From Chloroflexota bacterium (lineage in GTDB: Bacteria > Chloroflexota > Dehalococcoidia > Lucifugimonadales > Lucifugimonadaceae): a DNA stretch of 64,000 bases. Below are positions 33,465-43,056 of this stretch, one piece after another (position 1 is the first letter of the stretch; each line of letters starts with the position of its first letter). Under the pieces are notes generated by a model. It saw nothing but the letters and a program-made list of their open reading frames with translations, was not told where the DNA came from and did no database searches. Location of the stretch: positions 62,001 to 126,000 of the forward strand of contig JABMNO010000033.1 in assembly GCA_013204555.1 (NCBI GenBank), read 5' to 3'. The translations under genes and the position numbers were made by a program.

Positions 33465-35513
33465 TTAATCACGAAAACTATCGACGTTGTCTGGCCTACC
33501 GGCTTCTCCATTCAACGTTTCAGCCGCCATGTCAGCTCCCGCCTCTACGCTAGCTGAGATCGTTTCACTGTCGAGGCCGAGAGACTCAGCAGTTTCTACC
33601 GCTGAATCAATAGCGGCTTGAACGACTTCCTCCCGGTCCTCTTCAGTCTCAGCCGCACCAACGTATGTCCCGTAGCCGATACCAAATGCGATCGCCTCTG
33701 CGTCGATTGCCCCATAGTTCGCTCCGGACAGAAGCAGTCCCTGTGCCGCGTCGCTGGCGAGGTCTGTTGCGTCGTGCGAAATATCAGTCGCAGCATGGAG
33801 AGCCCCTCTGGCTATGTGTCGAGCTACCTCCCCCGCATGATGCTCCAGATTCTCGCCACTCTTCCATATTTCCTCCGCCGCGCCGCTAACAGCATGAGCT
33901 GCCCGTCCAGATACGAATCGCCCCCTTGAAGCCCCAGCCACCGCTGCCCTGGCTGATTCAGCGATCTGATAGCCCGTCACGCCAACAGCGGCCTCAAATC
34001 CGGGAACGTGCCGGAGGATCCCATACGGAAACTGCGTCATGAAACCAATCCCCGGAACCGTGCTAAGCGGACGAGTCACTCTCTGTAGGGGAGCGAGCAA
34101 CTCATCAAGCACCACTTCTCGGCCGGCCACACCCTTCTCCTCGATTCTGGCGAGACTGCCAAGTGCCACCAACCCCAGAACGAAGGCAACTCCGAAGAGA
34201 AAGTCAAATCCTGTAAGGCTCAAAGCTGGAAGCGTTGTGATGCCAGTTGGATCTGTCCAGGTGAAATCCAGAGTCAGTGATCGATTACTGAAATAGTCCG
34301 CGAACTGCCCTCCAACTAGTGGTCCAAGTCCTCCACCTAGATTGGCGACGATCGAAGTCGCCGCCAAATACGAGGCCGCCTTCCCTTCCGGCGCAACTTT
34401 TAATCCGATTGTGCCTGTGGTCAATGTGACGCCAGATGCTGCCGCTCCTGCAAGGATATGCAGCAGGACAAGCAATGGAATCGTAAGGAAGTATCGATCT
34501 GGCTGGGTGGTGAACGTCCACCCAAGGATGACCAACAGATACAGGGAGGCGGTGACGGACAGAACGGACTTGCTCCCCAGTCGATCTGCCATCCGTCCCC
34601 AAACGCTATAGAACAACACGTTAAAAGCCTGAGATAGCAGGGTGAATCCAATAACTGCGCTGAGTGGCAGACCGACACGTTGAAGGAGATACACCGCGAA
34701 AAACGGCACGGCGAGGTTCAGTGCGAATTGCCACAGGAACATGAAACGCAGAAGTGATCTATAGCTTGGGTCTTTGAACGGCTCCATGAGTTGGCTGGTG
34801 ATTGACTGTCTTGGCCCCGGTGGATGTTGGAGCAACGGTTCTGGAATCCGAGATCGGGCGATAGGGCTTGCCAATCCCAAAAATACAGCGCCGACCATAA
34901 GCGCAATTGTGTAGCCCATAACCTGGTCGCTACCGTCCGTCTGGTCTTTCCAGAAATCGACGAAAAATGCTGCACCCAGACCGAAAACCATTGCTGCAAT
35001 GGTGGCGTAACGAAGCCGCGATGCGAAATATGTCCCAAGCACTTTTCGAGGAATAAGGTCTCTCATCCAACTGTTCCATGCGACGTTCTGCATAGCCGCC
35101 AAAACACCCCGAATTGCCATGAGAGTGAGGAGAATCGTGATCGCTCTACTGCCAGGCACATCCGCATATAACGGAATCATGGCTATTGGAATCCAGATCA
35201 GTTCAGCCATGAACCAGATGGGTACGGCGATGATTTTTCGACGCCCGACTCGGTCGATTAGCGCAACCGTCACTATCTGCAGAGGCATCGTCATGAACGG
35301 GATAGCAGCGAGGATCCCGATCTGCAGGTTGTTGGCGCCTAGAGCAAGAGCGAATCCGGCGAGTATCCCGCTGCCGGCAATACTCCCAAAGCCCATAGCT
35401 GCGATGCCATCGATCGTGAGCCAGCGGAGGCCGGTTCTGATCTCCCCCGTCGTCAGCGTCGGTTTCGGTTCAAATATCCCCAATGTCGGGCTCCACCATA
35501 TGGGTACGAACAA
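33465..35513 (-). CDS. MFS transporter with long C-terminal extension
   Basis: The 682-residue protein carries about twelve membrane segments in its first 480 residues in the pattern of a major facilitator, with ALIDRVGRRKIIAVP after helix 2 and GRMADRLGSKSVLS in the second half, both being the usual cytoplasmic loop motif. It is followed by about 200 residues that are soluble, Ala/Glu-rich and helical (for example EVARHIARGALHAATDIS, EEVVQAAIDSAVETAESLG). No substrate can be assigned; the tail is unlike typical MFS proteins. The start given is the first in frame; internal starts are possible, since the conserved part begins near TTGEIRTGLRWL. Confidence 0.85.
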   Translation of the reverse strand: MFVPIWWSPTLGIFEPKPTLTTGEIRTGLRWLTIDGIAAMGFGSIAGSGILAGFALALGANNLQIGILAAIPFMTMPLQIVTVALIDRVGRRKIIAVPIWFMAELIWIPIAMIPLYADVPGSRAITILLTLMAIRGVLAAMQNVAWNSWMRDLIPRKVLGTYFASRLRYATIAAMVFGLGAAFFVDFWKDQTDGSDQVMGYTIALMVGAVFLGLASPIARSRIPEPLLQHPPGPRQSITSQLMEPFKDPSYRSLLRFMFLWQFALNLAVPFFAVYLLQRVGLPLSAVIGFTLLSQAFNVLFYSVWGRMADRLGSKSVLSVTASLYLLVILGWTFTTQPDRYFLTIPLLVLLHILAGAAASGVTLTTGTIGLKVAPEGKAASYLAATSIVANLGGGLGPLVGGQFADYFSNRSLTLDFTWTDPTGITTLPALSLTGFDFLFGVAFVLGLVALGSLARIEEKGVAGREVVLDELLAPLQRVTRPLSTVPGIGFMTQFPYGILRHVPGFEAAVGVTGYQIAESARAAVAGASRGRFVSGRAAHAVSGAAEEIWKSGENLEHHAGEVARHIARGALHAATDISHDATDLASDAAQGLLLSGANYGAIDAEAIAFGIGYGTYVGAAETEEDREEVVQAAIDSAVETAESLGLDSETISASVEAGADMAAETLNGEAGRPDNVDSFRD

Positions 35514-35621
35514 TACTGCCGATTGTGCGAGAGAGTGCAGCGGCCCATAATTCTAGAACGAAGAGTGGCTTTAGCGTGGCTGACACTCAGTTGAAGCCGA
35601 AGCGTACCGGACTCATCGTCA

Positions 35622-38600
35622 ATGGATCACGAACTTAATCTCCTGCAGGATTTCGCCATCATTATGGCGGTGGCTGGCGCTGCGATCTTGCTGTTCCGAC
35701 GCATTGGGCAGCCACCAATCCTTGGCTACCTTGTCGCCGGAGTTCTGATTGGGCCGTTTACGTTCTCCAATCCTCCGGTTAAAGACTCAGAACTAATCAC
35801 GCTCCTCGCTGACCTCGGTCTCGTACTCCTGCTATTTGCGCTGGGTCTGGAGTTTGGATGGGAGCGGATCAGGCAGATTGGGCTAAAAGTCCTGTTCATA
35901 GGACTTGTTGAAATGACGATCATGGTCGCGATCGGCTATCAGCTAGGACTGTCGCTCGGCTGGACCGGAACGGAGTCGTTCTTCCTGGGATCGGCGTTAT
36001 CGATCAGCAGTTCCGCTGTGTTGGTGAAGATCCTCCGAGATAACAACCAGCTAACGGACATTCGTGGGCGCCTTATCGTCGGAATTCTTGTTGTTGAAGA
36101 TTTTGCCGCCGTGATTTTGTTGAGCATTCTTTCCAGCGTGGCAGGGGCGGATGTTGCCGGTCCAGCGGAAGTTGGAGAGCTCATCGGAAAGCTGGCCCTG
36201 TTTGCGGGCACATCACTCGTGTTGGGCGCTATCTTAGCCCCCCGCCTGATCTCCTTCGTAGCCCAATATAAATCGTCTGAAATCCTGCTTGTAACCAGCC
36301 TCGCCCTCGCGTTTGGCATGGCTCTTGTCGCGGAACAGCTTGGTATTTCAGCCGCAGCGGGAGCATTCCTTATTGGCGCCGTACTGGGCGATACCCGCGA
36401 GTCAGACCAAATCGAGCGAGTGGTTTCTCCTCTGAGGGATATGTTCGCGGCCATTTTCTTCGTTTCCATCGGAATGCTGGTGAACATACATGAGATATCG
36501 AATTTCATAGGCCCTGCGCTAATTGTGTCCGCTGTATTCATCGTAGGGAAAGTCGTCGCGGATACCGTTGGAACGTTCATGACCGGGTACGATGGCAGGA
36601 CAGCCGTCCGAGTTGGAACAGGTATGCCACAGGTTGGTGAGTTTTCACTCGCGATGGTAAAAGTTGGAGCTGATCATGGCGCCATAAGTGGCACGCTATA
36701 TCCCGTAATAACAGTGACGACCGCTATCACTTCATTCGCGTATCCGTACATTTTCCGGTCAGCGGACTTAGTTACGAACTTCCTTGAGCGAATAACCCCG
36801 CCTGCTTTCCAGCGCTTCGTAGATATCGCTTCAACCTGGTTGCGGACCATTTCAAGCGCGTTCCGCATCCGATCTGAGGCGACGCGAGAGCTTCAGCGTT
36901 CTCTCAAAATCATTGCTATTAACGTCGGTGTTATTGCAACGATCATCGCTGCTGGAACGTTCCTGCTGAGGTTTACGAACACCATCGCTGACTCATTTTC
37001 CGTTGATCCATCAATTCTGGGTCTCGCCGTGGGCGGCGGCGCGCTGGCGCTAAGCATTCCACCGATCCTTTTCATGTGGCGTGAGCTAAGCAAATTCACG
37101 GATCTACTCAGTCAACAGATAATCCGAACTCACTCACAGACATCGAGAATGTGGGATCCCGAAAACCTCCGAAAAGTAATGCGTGATACCGCTCTCGCGT
37201 CTCTCGCCATCACACTTTCGATCGTGATGATCCCACTCCTGACGGAGCTGCTCTCACTGGGGCGTCAATCCGTCCCCGCTCCCATTCTGCTTATCGCGGC
37301 AGTTGTGTTCATTTCAGCCCGAAGCATCTTTGCTGCGCAAGAGTTGTTGCAGGAGACGTTCAGTCAGACTTTTCTTGGGCCAGGAGAGCGATCCTCCAAT
37401 GGCGAAGGTGATGCGGGAAGTCCGCCTGAGCTTCCAGCAGTACTCCCAGAAGATATTGTGGCATCTCGGCCGGCTTTGCCAGCGATGGTTTCGGACACTG
37501 GGACGGTTGCAGCCTCACCAGGCCCCGTGCCTGACCCGCCACCTGAGAGATCGCGGCCGCCCGTTCGGCGACGCCAGTGGTGGCAAAGGCCTTCGATATA
37601 TGCAGGGGGACTCACTGTGGTCATAGCCGGAACTATCGCCGGAATTGGTTTCATAGGTGGAACTGAAGAGTCGCCACTTGTTCCCACGCCGCAGCCAACA
37701 ACGGTCGCCGGTGAGATTCCGCTCGCCGTCAGCGCAGATATTCCCGGAGGCGGCTTCGAGCCGGACATATTGATTGAAATTCCTGAATCGCAAGCAAATA
37801 TTCTTGGAATTGAGTTGAAGGATCTTTCGTTATCAGACCGCGATGGTTCCATAACAGTGTTAGCCACAGACGCGAATGCAGGCCCATATCCTGAAGGCAC
37901 AATCGTTGAACGATTGGTGACGATAACCCTCGTCGAAGTCGATGACCCTGATGAACAGCCTGCCATCATCACCTTTTCAGTGCCAGCGTTGTGGCTACTG
38001 GTAAACCAGGTGCTACCGAAGGATGTCCGCTTATACCGGTTCATGAATGAATGGACTGAATTGGCCACCGCCCCCAGCGGGGTCAGCGAATCGGATCTGC
38101 TGTTCAAAGCGCAAACACCTGGATTTTCTTTGTTCGCTGTCGGTGCGATTATTGATGTTGAAACGCCGGTTGCCACTCAGGTCGCTGCGGCAACTCCCAG
38201 TCCGATCCCTACCGCAGAGTCTCCGGTTCCTCCAACGTCCACACCGGACCCCTCGCCGACACTCACAGTGACTCCTTCAATCACTCCGATTCCTTCCGCG
38301 GTTCCAACTCCCACGCAATTGCCGCTGACCTCAACCGCACAGCCCTCAACTGTCACACCGGTTCCGGCCCCAACGGCGTTGCCGTTGCCGACTCCGACGC
38401 AGACTCCCGTACCCGTTGTGGTTCCTACGGCGACACCGAGGCCCACGCCGGTTCCAACGCCGACAGCGACCCCCGTGCCGACGCCTGCGCCCACCGCGGT
38501 TCCTGTCCCGACACCTACGGCGACGATGATTCCGACGCCGGTGGCAACGTCTACCCCTATTGTTGAGCCACCGCCATCTCCCACCGCCACATCAACACCG

Positions 38601-38834
38601 ATCGTGACGCCCACGATCGTCCCAACCGCGACCTCAACGCCTGCCGGTACTTCGACCGCAATTTCGCTATCAGCCGGTCAACCAATCGACCTCGCTAACC
38701 CTGGAGGTGAGCACAATGCCAATGACCATCTTGTACCTGGACACCAGTTCGTCACTACGTACCGAGATGACGGCCGCGGATATTTCCAGCGCTCTCGCCT
38801 CAGGCGAGGGCACGTTGTGGTTGGATATAGCTGA
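35622..38834 (+). CDS. Kef-type cation/proton antiporter with PGF-pre-PGF-like surface domain
   Basis: The first 395 residues are a CPA2/Kef antiporter: GQPPILGYLVAGVLIGPF, LVLLLFALGLEFGW, GSALSISSSAVLVKIL and GILVVEDFAAVILLSIL with the ion-site acid. More membrane segments follow to about 585, then a cytosolic Pro-rich stretch, one further membrane helix near 660, an extracytoplasmic domain at about 700-835 (FSVPALWLLVNQ, VRLYRFMNEWTELA, KAQTPGFSLFAVGA) that resembles PGF-pre-PGF domains of archaeal surface proteins, and a Pro/Thr stalk. No RCK/TrkA-N domain is present. The last 40 residues overlap the corA gene in another frame. Confidence 0.86.
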   Translation: MDHELNLLQDFAIIMAVAGAAILLFRRIGQPPILGYLVAGVLIGPFTFSNPPVKDSELITLLADLGLVLLLFALGLEFGWERIRQIGLKVLFIGLVEMTIMVAIGYQLGLSLGWTGTESFFLGSALSISSSAVLVKILRDNNQLTDIRGRLIVGILVVEDFAAVILLSILSSVAGADVAGPAEVGELIGKLALFAGTSLVLGAILAPRLISFVAQYKSSEILLVTSLALAFGMALVAEQLGISAAAGAFLIGAVLGDTRESDQIERVVSPLRDMFAAIFFVSIGMLVNIHEISNFIGPALIVSAVFIVGKVVADTVGTFMTGYDGRTAVRVGTGMPQVGEFSLAMVKVGADHGAISGTLYPVITVTTAITSFAYPYIFRSADLVTNFLERITPPAFQRFVDIASTWLRTISSAFRIRSEATRELQRSLKIIAINVGVIATIIAAGTFLLRFTNTIADSFSVDPSILGLAVGGGALALSIPPILFMWRELSKFTDLLSQQIIRTHSQTSRMWDPENLRKVMRDTALASLAITLSIVMIPLLTELLSLGRQSVPAPILLIAAVVFISARSIFAAQELLQETFSQTFLGPGERSSNGEGDAGSPPELPAVLPEDIVASRPALPAMVSDTGTVAASPGPVPDPPPERSRPPVRRRQWWQRPSIYAGGLTVVIAGTIAGIGFIGGTEESPLVPTPQPTTVAGEIPLAVSADIPGGGFEPDILIEIPESQANILGIELKDLSLSDRDGSITVLATDANAGPYPEGTIVERLVTITLVEVDDPDEQPAIITFSVPALWLLVNQVLPKDVRLYRFMNEWTELATAPSGVSESDLLFKAQTPGFSLFAVGAIIDVETPVATQVAAATPSPIPTAESPVPPTSTPDPSPTLTVTPSITPIPSAVPTPTQLPLTSTAQPSTVTPVPAPTALPLPTPTQTPVPVVVPTATPRPTPVPTPTATPVPTPAPTAVPVPTPTATMIPTPVATSTPIVEPPPSPTATSTPIVTPTIVPTATSTPAGTSTAISLSAGQPIDLANPGGEHNANDHLVPGHQFVTTYRDDGRGYFQRSRLRRGHVVVGYS
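38160..38660 (+). repeat. Low-complexity Pro/Thr-coding repeat
   Basis: About 500 bases of imperfect CCGACGCCG/GTTCCGACG-type units encode a VPTPTATP-like stalk in the antiporter. Units vary and the frame is kept. Similar short stalks occur in the lipoproteins at 3.2 kb and 47 kb. It could cause slippage, unequal recombination or assembly error. Confidence 0.8.
38703..38708 (+). promoter_or_regulatory. Shine-Dalgarno of corA inside the antiporter gene
   Basis: GGAGGT seven bases before ATG at 38716. It shows that corA starts inside the reading frame of the antiporter and rules out the upstream GTG at 38707, which lies within the ribosome site itself. Confidence 0.7.
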
Positions 38835-39831
38835 AACCACCCTTGCTGACACAGATGTTCTGCGGGACGTATTCAAGTTTCACCCTCTGACCATCGAAGA
38901 CTGTCTCAGTCCTGAAATTCACCCGTCGAAGATTGAAGAGTTTGAGGGCTACGTATTCCTTGTCGGCCACGGCATCAACTATGCGGTTGAGTCAGATGTG
39001 GTGGAAACCAGTGAAGTCGCCATGTACATCGGGCCCAACTATGTGGTTACCAACCATAACTTTCCTGTTATCGCCACCGAGACAGTTCGAGAACGAGTGC
39101 TGCGGAACCACAGCCTACTTATGAACGGAGACTTTCTTGCCCATGCGGTGTTGGACGAGTTGATTCAGGATGTATTACCTACGATTGATCATATGTCCGA
39201 GGTGATAGACCGCATTGAGGAGGAGGTTCTTGAGCGACCGACCACATCAACTCTTGCAGCCATCATGCGCGTGAAGCGTTCAGCGCTTCGTCTTCAGAGG
39301 ATCGTTGTGCCGCAACGGGAGACGATGATCAAGATTTCCCGGGGCGAGTTTTCAACTATCGACCTGGAGTCCCGAATCTACTACTCGAACGTGTATGACC
39401 TTCTGGTGAGGATTGGAGATCGGGTACAGAGCCTCCGTGAGCTTGCCGATGGCGCGTTATCGATCTACTTCGCCTCTGTTGGATTTCGACAGAACGAAAC
39501 GATGCGAACGCTGTCCATTGTGGCCGCAGTGTTCCTACCACTCGGCCTGCTGGCTGGCGTTTACGGTATGAACTTCGAGAATATGCCGGAGCTCGGGTGG
39601 AAGTACATGTACTTCATAGTGCTCGGAGTAATCGGTACGACAGTTGTCACAGTCGGATGGTCTTACTGGGCACGAAGGATACTGGTGAGACGCACCCGAA
39701 CCGCAATCCAGGTCTGGGGCATTCCCGCAAAACAGGTGTTTCTGCGCGGTGGACGAAGGGCCGCCACCGATGCGGATAACGTTTCGGAAACTGAGATTAA
39801 TGCTCGATGCAAATCGGCGAACAACTCCTGA
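38716..39831 (+). CDS. corA: CorA-family magnesium/cobalt channel
   Basis: The 371-residue protein has the CorA layout: a soluble N-terminal funnel (FHPLTIEDCLSPEIHP, EMFVLLH-like segment here YVFLVGHGIN), a long helix (RVKRSALRLQRIVVPQRE) and two C-terminal membrane helices with the YGMNFENMPELGW selectivity motif near residue 284. It forms a pentameric Mg2+ channel in the cytoplasmic membrane. Its start overlaps the antiporter gene by 119 bases, so both are in one transcript. The family CorA label is firm; metal preference is not. Confidence 0.92.
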   Translation: MPMTILYLDTSSSLRTEMTAADISSALASGEGTLWLDIAETTLADTDVLRDVFKFHPLTIEDCLSPEIHPSKIEEFEGYVFLVGHGINYAVESDVVETSEVAMYIGPNYVVTNHNFPVIATETVRERVLRNHSLLMNGDFLAHAVLDELIQDVLPTIDHMSEVIDRIEEEVLERPTTSTLAAIMRVKRSALRLQRIVVPQRETMIKISRGEFSTIDLESRIYYSNVYDLLVRIGDRVQSLRELADGALSIYFASVGFRQNETMRTLSIVAAVFLPLGLLAGVYGMNFENMPELGWKYMYFIVLGVIGTTVVTVGWSYWARRILVRRTRTAIQVWGIPAKQVFLRGGRRAATDADNVSETEINARCKSANNS

Positions 39832-40162
39832 TTAATCTGGCGCAATCGCTCAAGTCGATTGATGATTACTCAGATCTGATCTCCTGTATTTCCAAAGAAA
39901 GTATTCTTGGATGTACAGAAAGGCCGATACGGAATGGTTGAATTTTCAGGACCCAGGCTGGTAGTGACTGGCCGGTGTGAAATCTGTGCCTGCGCCTGAC
40001 GGCGTCAGCAATCTGATTATTGAATTACAAGTCTGATCTTGCGAAAGCTATATTGCGGTTGCATCGGGACGGGACCTTATCGGTATTCAGCCCCCTCCGC
40101 CCGGATTGAGTGCAAAATGGATAGTGCGGTGAAATTAGACTTGGCGATTCTGACCCAAAGGC
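39832..40162. other. Intergenic region after corA
   Basis: About 330 bases with no gene, hairpin or repeat that I can support. Any promoter for the next gene should be here, but I see no convincing -35/-10 pair. Confidence 0.55.
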
Positions 40163-40639
40163 GTGTTATTGCAGGATATTGAGAAAAGTCGGACGAGCGT
40201 ACGGCAACTGATTCGGAACCCCTCGGGGAGACTTATCGTTGTTCTAGCTCTTGGCGTACTCGTTATTCTTGGCGTCGTGTTTGGCCCCGGAGAGTGGGAA
40301 AACATCACCAAGAATTATGACAAGAGACCGCAGGTGATCTTTCAGACGCCGGCACCTCCTGTCGTGGTGTGGAGCAACGAGGAAGCAAGGATATTTTTCA
40401 CTGAATACGCCGTGGCAAATCCACCGCCGTCCGATCTGGAAGTAATTCCAGGGATCGCCACGTGCTGGGATTATGTCGTCTCGCAGACGGGCGAACCGCC
40501 AGAGATCATTGGTACTCACTCCAAGTTGAGCACCGAAGATGTATCTCTGGGAAGTAAGTCGTCGGTTTGGAGCGCTTTCGCTGGAGATAAAATATGGCGC
40601 TTCTGGGAGAACACGCGGTCCGTCCACGGACCCTGCTAA
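40163..40639 (+). CDS. Hypothetical single-pass membrane protein
   Basis: The 158-residue product has a basic N-terminus (SRTSVRQLIRNPSGR), one membrane helix (LIVVLALGVLVILGVVF, about residues 24-40) and a soluble outside part of 115 residues with PAPPVVVWSNEEARIFF and IATCWDYVVSQTGEPP. It is not recognised. GTG at 40163 and TTG at 40169 are both possible starts and neither has a good ribosome site. The orderly signal-anchor plus exterior domain favours a real gene over the reading frames on the other strand. Convergent with fcl. Confidence 0.6.
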   Translation: MLLQDIEKSRTSVRQLIRNPSGRLIVVLALGVLVILGVVFGPGEWENITKNYDKRPQVIFQTPAPPVVVWSNEEARIFFTEYAVANPPPSDLEVIPGIATCWDYVVSQTGEPPEIIGTHSKLSTEDVSLGSKSSVWSAFAGDKIWRFWENTRSVHGPC

Positions 40640-40673
40640 TTCTGCCGTGATTGGTCAGGTACGCGACGCCGTC

Positions 40674-42705
<2,032 letters not shown>

Positions 42706-43056
42706 TGGTGCCTCATAAGTTCTACCGCCGTGTCACTTGCCCCCTCGCGTCATGCTGACGATTACCGAGAGTATGAAGTTTACGTAATTCAGAGTCATTG
42801 GTCGTAGGAGTAGCGGCGCGGTTTGTTACCTCAATCTCATCCCCTGAATTAACCCCCCTTGGGCCCCAATATGTGTGTTAGCTTTAACGCATGTGACCCG
42901 ATTGGCTCAGCGCAGTGACTCTCAAATGGGTGATTCCACCGAAGGCGATTTGCCCGTTCCAATTTAGTGTGGATATATCGCACTGAGACGCCGCCAGCTG
43001 ATTCTGGTTCTCGGCGCGTATGCCCCCCGGCATATCCAGTTTGTGGAGGTCCCAGT
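42706..43056. other. Divergent intergenic region gmd / coiled-coil gene
   Basis: About 350 bases with no supportable gene. It must hold promoters for both directions. A run TTAACCCCCCTTGGGCCCC is found near 42848, but I cannot assign it a role. The ribosome site GGAGG (43045-43049) ends the region. Confidence 0.55.

Noticed and set aside
38177..38614. Reverse-strand Gly/Val-rich reading frame
   Set aside because: It is the mirror of the Pro/Thr repeat of the antiporter; composition is set by the repeat and no start context is seen.
38160..38660. CRISPR-like array
   Set aside because: Units are short, imperfect and kept in frame as Pro/Thr codons; no direct repeats with unique spacers and no cas genes.
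40244..40627. Reverse-strand 127-codon frame opposite the membrane protein
   Set aside because: No domain or membrane segment; the forward frame has an orderly anchor and exterior part.
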